Origin: Kribbella pratensis
GTDB lineage: Bacteria > Actinomycetota > Actinomycetes > Propionibacteriales > Kribbellaceae
Length of the DNA stretch: 64,000 nt
Assembly: GCF_004366075.1 (NCBI RefSeq)
Contig: NZ_SODU01000001.1
Span: forward strand, 1,398,488 to 1,462,487
Direction of reading: 5' to 3'
Position numbers and translations under genes: made by a program. The notes under the pieces were generated by a model, which had not been told where the DNA came from, ran no database searches, and saw only the letters and a program-made list of their open reading frames with translations. Below, piece after piece: positions 58,171 to 64,000 of the stretch (within the stretch, counting starts at the first letter, position 1; each line of letters opens with the position of its first letter).

Positions 58171-58855
58171 TCTCGATCAGCATCGGGAGGTGGTCGGAGG
58201 CGGCGGCGAGGTCCTCTGCGGAAGCGGGTGTCGGGAGGATGCGTCCCTGCAGCGTCGGCGACAGGTGCGCGCCGTCGATGCGTTTGTGGGGATTCGTGGA
58301 GCTGAAGGTCGGGCCCGCGTCGGCGCCGAGGTCGGTCAGGCCTTCCTCGGCCAGTCGTTTCCACACCGGGCCGTCGGGTTCCTCGTTCAGGTCGCCGGCC
58401 AGCAGGTACGGCGTGCCGAACGCGCGGCATCGCTTCAGGATCTGCTCGAGCTCGCGCTGACGGCCGAGGATGTGCAGGCCGAGATGACAGCAGACGACAG
58501 CGACCGTCGTCGTGCCGACGAGGACCTGACCGCCGACGGCGCCGCCGGGCAGCTGGGTGGCGACGAAGTTCAGGCGCCGGCGGACGAACGGCCGCCAGAC
58601 CCGCCAGCGCAGCGGATCGCCGAGCTCGATGCCGTCGGCAACCAGGATCGCGTTCCGGGCGGCGGCCGCGACGTACCGCATCCCGAAGGTGGCGGCCATC
58701 GCCCGGCGCTTGCGACGGGTGCCGAACCAGGTCGGCGCCTCCTGCACGAGCATCACGTCCGGCGCGCACGCCCGCACCACGCGAGCGAGCGCCGTACGGT
58801 CGTCTCCCCACCGGTGCACGTTGTACGACAGCACCCGCAGGGCGCCGTCACTCAT
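58160..58855 (-). CDS. Endonuclease/exonuclease/phosphatase family protein
   Basis: The 231-residue EEP-fold protein has VLSYNVHRWGDDR (metal Asn), VMLVQEAPTWFGTRRKRRA (catalytic Glu), LLAGDLNEEPDGP (Asp/Asn) and AASDHLPMLIEIRV (catalytic Asp-His pair). Substrates of the fold include DNA, phospholipids and sugar phosphates; none can be assigned. Its ATG overlaps the stop of the upstream ROK kinase gene (ATGA), so they are coupled. Confidence 0.88.
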   Translation of the reverse strand: MSDGALRVLSYNVHRWGDDRTALARVVRACAPDVMLVQEAPTWFGTRRKRRAMAATFGMRYVAAAARNAILVADGIELGDPLRWRVWRPFVRRRLNFVATQLPGGAVGGQVLVGTTTVAVVCCHLGLHILGRQRELEQILKRCRAFGTPYLLAGDLNEEPDGPVWKRLAEEGLTDLGADAGPTFSSTNPHKRIDGAHLSPTLQGRILPTPASAEDLAAASDHLPMLIEIRV

Positions 58856-59994
58856 GCCTCAGGGTCGCCGTTCAGGTCAGCCGGGTGCAGGTCGGTGTCC
58901 TGCGCCGCGGCGCGCATCCCGGTACGCCGTCCCGCGGTCTTCCGGGCCGCCCGCTCGAGGCGGGTCGACCGTCCGCGCGCCGCAGCCGTCTTCGCGGTCA
59001 CGGCAGTGGTCTTCACCCGGACCCGGCGCAGCCACGTCGCCTCTTCACGCGCCAGGTCGGCCGCACCGACCAGGCCCGCCTCCGGCCCGAGCACCGCGCG
59101 CACGATCCGCGCCTCCGGGCGGAATCCGCGGCCGGTCAGCGTCCGCTTGAACGCCTCCCGCGCCGGCGCCAGCAGCAGCTCGCCCGCGTCGGACACGCCA
59201 CCGCCGATCACGAACGTGCCCGGGTCGAGCGCGGCGGCCAGGTTCGCGAGGCCGATGCCGAGCCAGCGGCCGACGTCCTCGAGCAGCTCGACCGCGACCG
59301 GGTCGCCGTCCTTGGCCAGCGCGGTCACCATCGGGCCGTTGATCTTGCGCGGATCGCCCTCGGCCGCCCGCAGCAGGTTGTGCGCGACCGGCGAACCGGA
59401 CAGCGCCAGCTCACGGGCCTCCCGGGTCAGTGCGTTGCCGGAGGCGTACTGCTCCCAGCAGCCGCGGTTCCCGCACTCGCAGCGGTGACCGCCCGGCACG
59501 ACCTGCATGTGCCCGAACTCGCCCGCGATCCCGAACTTCCCGCGCTGCAACGCGCCGTCGTTCAGGATCGCGCCGCCGATGCCGGTGCCGAGGGTGACGC
59601 ACACCAGGTGGCTCTCGCCCTGACCGCCGCCGAACCGCCACTCGGACCAGGCGGCCGCGTTCGCGTCGTTCTCGACCACGACCGGCAGGCCGAGCCGGCG
59701 CTCGACCGCGTCCCGCAGCGGCTCGTGCCGCCAGGCGAGGTGCGGTGCGAACAGCACCGACGACCGAGTGCCGTCGACGAACCCGGCGGCGCCGATGCCG
59801 ACCGCGATCACGTCGTGCCGCGACTCCAGGTCGCGCACGATCTCCGCGATCGCGTCCTCGGTCTCCTTCGGGTCCGTCGTCGGCGTGTCCCGCCGCAACC
59901 GGTCGAGGATGTTGGCCTCCGGGTCGACCACCCCGGCGGCGACCTTGGTCCCGCCGATGTCGATCCCGATCGTCAGTGCCTGCGTCAACGCCAA
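58852..59994 (-). CDS. ROK family sugar kinase (glucokinase-like) with basic C-terminal tail
   Basis: The 380-residue ROK kinase has an N-terminal ATP motif LTIGIDIGGTKVAAGVVDPE, VENDANAAAWSEW, VTLGTGIGGAIL, the catalytic segment GEFGHMQVVPGGHRCECGNRGCWEQYASG (zinc Cys residues) and GTFVIGGGVSDAG. It probably phosphorylates glucose or a related sugar. The core ends near residue 320; an Arg/Lys/Ala-rich extension of about 55 residues follows, which the neighbouring ROK paralogue lacks. The two genes look like an old tandem duplication. Confidence 0.88.
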   Translation of the reverse strand: MALTQALTIGIDIGGTKVAAGVVDPEANILDRLRRDTPTTDPKETEDAIAEIVRDLESRHDVIAVGIGAAGFVDGTRSSVLFAPHLAWRHEPLRDAVERRLGLPVVVENDANAAAWSEWRFGGGQGESHLVCVTLGTGIGGAILNDGALQRGKFGIAGEFGHMQVVPGGHRCECGNRGCWEQYASGNALTREARELALSGSPVAHNLLRAAEGDPRKINGPMVTALAKDGDPVAVELLEDVGRWLGIGLANLAAALDPGTFVIGGGVSDAGELLLAPAREAFKRTLTGRGFRPEARIVRAVLGPEAGLVGAADLAREEATWLRRVRVKTTAVTAKTAAARGRSTRLERAARKTAGRRTGMRAAAQDTDLHPADLNGDPEA

Positions 59995-60075
59995 GGTTCG
60001 ACCTTCCTCGCGACCCCCGCCGGGCCAGGATGTGTCCCGGGTCCAGTATCCCAGGTCAGGACAATCATCGGGGCG

Positions 60076-61035
60076 TCACAGCGTCGGGACCGGGCGCCGG
60101 GCCAGGTCGGCGGCGCCGATCAGGCCGGCGTCGTTGCCCAGCTCGGCGAGGGTGAACGGCGCGTGCGGGCGGTTGGCCTTGGCGGGCAGCACCTTCTCGA
60201 ACGCCTGCACCGCGGACTTCATGATCAGATCCTTCGCCGCGCTCACACCGCCGCCGATCACGACCAGCGACGGGTCGAAGATCGTCGCCAGGCTCGCGAC
60301 GCCCTCACCCAGCCAACGGCCCAGGTCGTCGAGCAACTCGACCGCGCACGGATCCCCCTGCACCGCCGCGTCGGTGATCATCGGGCCGGTCAGCTCGGCA
60401 GGGTCGGTGATCCCGCACACGCTCAGCATCTGCACCGCCGCCAGCGACCCCGACTCGGCCTGCGCCCTGCCCTCGCGCACCAGCGCCTTGCCGGAGGCGT
60501 ACTGCTCGAGGCAGCCGCGAGAACCGCACCCGCACCGGTGTCCACCGGGTACGACGCGCATGTGGCCGAGCTCGGCCGCCACGCCGTGGGCGCCGCGCAG
60601 CATCTCGCCCTCGATCACCACGCCGCCGCCGATCCCGGTGCCGACCGTGATGCAGACCATGTCCTCGACGTCCTTGGCCGCGCCGAACGCGAACTCGCCC
60701 CAGGCCGCCGCGTTCGCGTCGTTCTCGACCACGACCGGGACCTTCAGCTGCTCCGTGACGCGTGCGCCGAGCGGCTCGTCCCGCCAGGCCAGGTTCGGCG
60801 CGAACAGCACCGTCGACCGGTCCGAGGAGACGAACCCGGCCGCGCCGATCCCGACCGCTTCCACGGCGTGGTTCGCGATCAGCTCGGCGGCCGCGTCGCA
60901 GATGGCCGCCGCGGTGGCGTCGACCGAGTCGGCCGGGGTGTCGCGATGCGTGCGCGCGATGATCGCGCCGTGCTCGTCGACCACGCCGGCCGCGATCTTC
61001 GTACCGCCGACGTCGATGCCGATCGTCAGTCCCAT
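60076..61035 (-). CDS. ROK family glucokinase
   Basis: The 319-residue ROK kinase has LTIGIDVGGTKIAAGVVDEHG, VENDANAAAWGEFAFG, ITVGTGIGGGVVIEG, GHMRVVPGGHRCGCGSRGCLEQYASG (zinc-binding Cys cluster) and PSLVVIGGGVSAAK. Its length is typical of actinobacterial glucokinase, so this copy is the better candidate for the main enzyme. It overlaps the DUF5304 gene by 10 bp and lies 81 bp upstream of the second ROK gene. Confidence 0.9.
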   Translation of the reverse strand: MGLTIGIDVGGTKIAAGVVDEHGAIIARTHRDTPADSVDATAAAICDAAAELIANHAVEAVGIGAAGFVSSDRSTVLFAPNLAWRDEPLGARVTEQLKVPVVVENDANAAAWGEFAFGAAKDVEDMVCITVGTGIGGGVVIEGEMLRGAHGVAAELGHMRVVPGGHRCGCGSRGCLEQYASGKALVREGRAQAESGSLAAVQMLSVCGITDPAELTGPMITDAAVQGDPCAVELLDDLGRWLGEGVASLATIFDPSLVVIGGGVSAAKDLIMKSAVQAFEKVLPAKANRPHAPFTLAELGNDAGLIGAADLARRPVPTL

Positions 61036-61427
61036 GGTTCGGGGTCCTCACTCACGTCGATCCGGTCCACCCGGGACCGAGTCGATTCTTGGGCCGCTTC
61101 CTCCTCCGGTGGCGAGGAGCGCGACGCTGCGTCCTCCCGCGTCTGCCGGGCCGCGTCCGCGGCGGCCTCCAGCAGAGACCTCAGTGAGCCGAGCACGTGC
61201 GCGGCGGCTGTCGACAGCTGCTCGATCGTCTCCGGGCTGGTGTTCCGCACCCGGTGGATCAGCTGACAGACCGGGCACCACACACAGTCGGGACCCAACT
61301 TGTGCTCGTGCTCTCCAGTGTCATGCTTGGCCTCGTCGGCAGGCGGCGCGTCATGGGCAGCGTTCTGCAGTACGGCGAACAGCTTCGCCGCCTCCTCAGC
61401 GACCGAGCCGACCGGTTCTTTCGTCAC
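61026..61427 (-). CDS. DUF5304 family protein
   Basis: This 133-residue protein has a central CVWCPVCQLIHRVRNTSPETIEQLSTAAAHVLGSLRSLLEAA; the Cys-x-x-Cys-x-x-Cys cluster may bind zinc. Acidic, Glu- and Ser-rich ends flank it. It matches the actinobacterial DUF5304 family, found next to ArsA-like ATPase and glucokinase genes in Streptomyces. Its function is unknown. The GTG start overlaps the ArsA stop by 4 bp and the end overlaps the glucokinase gene. Confidence 0.78.
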   Translation of the reverse strand: MTKEPVGSVAEEAAKLFAVLQNAAHDAPPADEAKHDTGEHEHKLGPDCVWCPVCQLIHRVRNTSPETIEQLSTAAAHVLGSLRSLLEAAADAARQTREDAASRSSPPEEEAAQESTRSRVDRIDVSEDPEPWD

Positions 61428-62728
61428 CGCGCCGCCTCGCGACGGGTCAGCGCCTCGTGGTACTCGGCCGCCAGGCCCTGTGCCAGCTCCTGGGCCGACT
61501 CGAGCGGCCCGGATCCGCTCGGGACCTCGGGAGTGACCGGTCGCGCGACCTCCCGCGGCGAGAACCGCACCTGCAACCGGCCTTCGTCCAGCCGCGCGCC
61601 CGCGACCACGCCACGCGCCAGGGCGGCGGGCAGCGGCAGCACCCGGCGGTACGACCCGACGGTGATGATCAGCTCGTCCCCGTGCCGCGCGAGCTCCAGC
61701 TCGTCGGCGGATGCCAACGGCAACGGCATCGTCAGCGTGTACGTCCGCCCGTCGGTGTCGATGTGGCGATCCACCCAGAGCGACGTGTCGTCCGTGGCGC
61801 GCGCGAACGGGTCGTCCCCGCCGTACATCTCCACCGCGAACGCGGCCAGTTCCTCGACGCCGACCGGCTCACAGACGCGGTACGGCGACTCCCAGATCGG
61901 CAACGGCCGGAACGAGTCCGCGACCTCCTCGAGAATCCCCCGCTGCGCCGCAACCCACTGCCGGCGCCACGTGTCGGCCCCGGCGGCCGGGAAGACCCGG
62001 TTCGCCACGACACCGTCCACGCGGTACCCGTACAGCGACAGCCGGGTCAGCGACCGCCGGGCCTCGGCGACCACGACTGCCTCCGGCGTCAGCACCAGCC
62101 GCACCGAGGCGTCCGGTCCGGCCAGCAGCGTGCGGATGTCGGACAGGTCGGCCTGCAGGCGCCGCAGCGCGTCGAAGACCGTGTCGTCCGGCATCGGGAT
62201 GCTCGACCCGCGGCTCAGGAACGGCCGGAACGTCCGCATCATCTTGCGCTCGGCGTTGAAGATCCGTTCGAGGTACCAGTTCAGGGCCTCGGGCAACGCC
62301 AGCAGCCGCAGCGTCTCCGCGGTCGGGGCGCAGTCGACGACGATCACGTCCCAGCGGCCGGACCGGACGTGGTCGCGGACCTCGAGCAGCGCGAGCACTT
62401 CCTCGGCGCCAGGGAGCACGGTCAGCTCCTCGGCCTCGACCGGGTCGACCCCGACCATGTGCAGCACCGACCGCAGATACGCCTGGATGTCACCCCAGGA
62501 CCGCTCGAACTTGCGCTGTGCGTTGATCTGCTGGACGAACAGCAGGTCGTCGATCTCGGTCGGCTCCGGTCCGACCTCGGAGTCGAACGCGTCCGACAGC
62601 GAGTGCGCGGCGTCCGTCGACAGCACCAGCGTCCGCAGCCCGCGCAGTGCCGCGAGCGTGGCCGTCCCCGCGGCGGAGGTCGTCTTGCCGACGCCGCCCT
62701 TACCTGTGTACAGCAGTACCCGAGTCAC
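61424..62728 (-). CDS. ArsA/Get3-type ATPase
   Basis: The 434-residue ATPase has the deviant Walker A motif GKGGVGKTTSAAGTATLAALRG at residues 9-30 and switch I LVLSTDAAHSLSDAFD. It also shows VIVVDCAPTAETLRLLALPEAL and GYRVDGVVANRVFP. The C-terminal 120 residues are beta-rich as in actinobacterial ArsA-like proteins. Metal transport is unlikely since no ArsB or Cys triad is seen; a role in protein targeting or envelope assembly is possible. It lies in an operon with the SRPBCC genes upstream (4 bp gap) and DUF5304 downstream. Confidence 0.88.
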   Translation of the reverse strand: MTRVLLYTGKGGVGKTTSAAGTATLAALRGLRTLVLSTDAAHSLSDAFDSEVGPEPTEIDDLLFVQQINAQRKFERSWGDIQAYLRSVLHMVGVDPVEAEELTVLPGAEEVLALLEVRDHVRSGRWDVIVVDCAPTAETLRLLALPEALNWYLERIFNAERKMMRTFRPFLSRGSSIPMPDDTVFDALRRLQADLSDIRTLLAGPDASVRLVLTPEAVVVAEARRSLTRLSLYGYRVDGVVANRVFPAAGADTWRRQWVAAQRGILEEVADSFRPLPIWESPYRVCEPVGVEELAAFAVEMYGGDDPFARATDDTSLWVDRHIDTDGRTYTLTMPLPLASADELELARHGDELIITVGSYRRVLPLPAALARGVVAGARLDEGRLQVRFSPREVARPVTPEVPSGSGPLESAQELAQGLAAEYHEALTRREAAR

Positions 62729-62732
62729 TGGA

Positions 62733-63164
62733 TCAGGACTCGACGCGCTTCTTGAGGCCCTTGAGGGCCGTGTCGATGATGACCTTCTCGGCCTTCCGCT
62801 TGAGCATGCCGATCATCGGGATCGCCACATCCACAGCCAGCCGGTACGTCACCTCGGTCCCCTCGGCTCCCAGATCCTTCAGGACGTACGCGCCGTCCAT
62901 CCCCTTCACCATCTTCGCCTCGACCAGCGTCCAGGTCACCTCGTTGCGGGACCAGACGTAGGCCAGCGTGTACTCGTCGGAGATCGCGCCGGCGTCCACC
63001 TTGAACCGCACCTTGTTCGGCCGGCCGGCCTCGTCGGTGGACAGCACCTCGGTCTCCCGCATCGAGTCGGCCCATTCCGGGTAGGCCGCGAAGTCCGCGA
63101 TCACCGCCATGATCTCTTTGGGGGTCGCGTTCACCTGGATGGTCGAGGTGGTCTGTTCCGCCAT
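62733..63164 (-). CDS. SRPBCC family (polyketide cyclase-like) protein
   Basis: The 143-residue START-like protein begins MAEQTTSTIQVNATPKEIMAVIADFAAYPEWADSMRETEVL and contains YVLKDLGAEGTEVTYRLAVDVAIPMIGMLKRKAEKVIIDTALKGLKKRVES, typical of polyketide-cyclase/CoA-binding SRPBCC proteins in actinobacteria. It probably binds a hydrophobic ligand. It lies 4 bp upstream of arsA and 4 bp downstream of a second SRPBCC-like gene. Confidence 0.85.
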   Translation of the reverse strand: MAEQTTSTIQVNATPKEIMAVIADFAAYPEWADSMRETEVLSTDEAGRPNKVRFKVDAGAISDEYTLAYVWSRNEVTWTLVEAKMVKGMDGAYVLKDLGAEGTEVTYRLAVDVAIPMIGMLKRKAEKVIIDTALKGLKKRVES

Positions 63165-63168
63165 CGAT

Positions 63169-63630
63169 TCACCTCTTCGCTTTGCCCGGGGTCTGCGGGA
63201 CGACCGGACCCCCCGATGGGCCCGTGTCCTCCCCGGAGACTATCGCGGGATCGGATCCGGTACGGCGTTCGCCCGCCGCGCGGCCCGCTTCGAGTTCGTC
63301 CTTGAACGCCCACAGCCTCTCCCGGTACGCCGCGACGTACCGCTCCTTCAAGCGCTCGACCGCGCGGCCGCGGACCGGCTTCGCGGGATCGGCCCGCAGG
63401 TACCAGTGCACGACCACCCCGTCCCGGACCGCTTCCAACCACCATTCCGCCGTACCGATCGCGGCGCCGGTGACCACCCACCGGACCCCCTCGCGACCGC
63501 GCCGCTCGGACGGCGTCAGCGTGAGCTCCGGCCACCACTCACGCCAGAGGGTGTCCGAACCGAGTCGCTCGGCGACGTAGGCTGGATCAGCAACGACCAG
63601 GTCGTCGCAACTGATGTCGAGCAATGGCAT
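63169..63630 (-). CDS. SRPBCC-like protein
   Basis: The 153-residue protein starts MPLLDISCDDLVVADPAYVAERLGSDTLWREWWPELTLTPSERRG; the core VRWVVTGAAIGTAEWWLEAVRDGVVVHWYLRADPA resembles a START-like sheet, followed by a helix (LKERYVAAYRERLWAFKDELEAGRAA). A charged Pro/Gly-rich tail ends it. It is the first gene of the minus-strand operon SRPBCC-SRPBCC-ArsA-DUF5304-ROK. The promoter probably lies in the 105-bp gap to the divergent acyl-CoA synthetase gene. Confidence 0.75.
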   Translation of the reverse strand: MPLLDISCDDLVVADPAYVAERLGSDTLWREWWPELTLTPSERRGREGVRWVVTGAAIGTAEWWLEAVRDGVVVHWYLRADPAKPVRGRAVERLKERYVAAYRERLWAFKDELEAGRAAGERRTGSDPAIVSGEDTGPSGGPVVPQTPGKAKR

Positions 63631-63735
63631 GGCTAGAACCTAGTTCCGTGGGTCACATAAACCTGGCTACTTGTGGGTAGGTGACTGTAGCGTGCGCCGG
63701 AAGTCGACAATTCGGGACCGACTGAGGAGACGCGG

Positions 63736-64000
63736 ATGCGTGAGTACACCGTTCCTGCTGTGACAGAACCGCCCACCGGGAGCCTGAGCGACCCGGTGTG
63801 GGCGAACGCGTCCTCTCATCCTGACACCGCGGTGTTCAGCCGCCGTACAGGGTCGACCTGGACCGATGTCACCGCGGCGGAGTTCGCGCAGCAGGTGACC
63901 GGCGTCGCGAAGGGCCTGATCGCGGCCGGGGTGAAGCACGGCGAGCGGGTCGCTCTGCTGAGCGCGACGCGCTACGAGTGGACCCTGATCGACTACGCGA
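63736..64000 (+). CDS. Long-chain acyl-CoA synthetase (AMP-forming), 5' part
   Basis: Eighty-eight residues are visible before the window ends. They start MREYTVPAVTEPPTGSLSD and continue WTDVTAAEFAQQVTGVAKGLIAAGVKHGERVALLSATRYEWTLIDYA, the N-terminal ANL-superfamily segment of FadD15-like enzymes. Such enzymes activate fatty acids to acyl-CoA through an acyl-AMP. GAGGAGA precedes the ATG. It is divergent from the SRPBCC gene, and the same arrangement is seen in other actinobacteria. Confidence 0.88.
   Translation, partial: MREYTVPAVTEPPTGSLSDPVWANASSHPDTAVFSRRTGSTWTDVTAAEFAQQVTGVAKGLIAAGVKHGERVALLSATRYEWTLIDYA

Noticed and set aside
59768..62755. 995-codon open frame on the plus strand
   Set aside because: It is antisense to the ROK, DUF5304 and ArsA genes, all of which have clear motifs; it is a GC-driven shadow.

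Overview
The window is GC-rich actinobacterial chromosome: GTG starts are common, codon third positions are G/C-rich, and the division and cell-wall gene neighbourhood is the one typical of actinomycetes. Gene content and order suggest a Kribbella-like member of the Propionibacteriales; that placement is inference. No rRNA, tRNA, CRISPR array, insertion sequence or prophage was seen.

Layout. 0-4.4 kb (minus): start of the dcw division cluster, mraZ-rsmH-ftsL-ftsI, with ftsI running off the left edge. 4.8-9.5 kb (plus): divergent moxR / DUF58 / transglutaminase operon. 9.5-16.8 kb: small housekeeping and accessory genes (GNAT, DUF3040, two methyltransferases, cupin, a DUF480-methyltransferase fusion, a DUF6504-HEPN pair behind a consensus LexA box, DM13 protein, YbaK, nucleotidyltransferase). 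16.8-25.7 kb: amidase, DUF4126 protein, CrtI-like oxidoreductase, HelD-type helicase, histidine phosphatase, metF and a polyprenyl synthase. 25.7-29.2 kb: HTH regulator facing a DUF4180 gene, then thiE-RNase-barstar and divergent thiO. 29.4-38.6 kb: LysM transglycosylase, PASTA kinase, transporter, two glycosidases, and a sigma factor with its membrane partner. 38.6-47.8 kb: a patchier stretch with an amidohydrolase, oxidoreductase, serine hydrolase, methyltransferase, repeats, gene debris and a frameshifted gene. 47.8-64 kb: prs paralogue, threonine aldolase, class II DAHP synthase, DUF2237 pseudogene, plsC, lipase, a TIGR00300 protein, small enzymes, two ROK kinases, an ArsA ATPase, two SRPBCC proteins and the start of an acyl-CoA synthetase.

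The most notable observations are these. (1) A barnase-like RNase gene is translationally coupled both to thiE upstream and to barstar downstream, and an in-frame TAG cuts off its catalytic-His tail; a DUF2237 gene is also split by an in-frame TAG, and a third gene is frameshifted in a G tract. (2) Two arrays of GTGG repeats, largely 10 bp apart, precede mraZ and look like MraZ boxes. (3) A perfect LexA box precedes the DUF6504-HEPN pair. (4) Three near-identical palindromes of the TTGTCGACAA type lie inside one coding sequence. (5) At least sixteen genes carry a TANNNT hexamer ending 6 or 7 nt before the start codon, which implies leaderless transcripts. (6) A HTH regulator / DUF4180 pair shares an operator-like set of 9-10 bp direct repeats.
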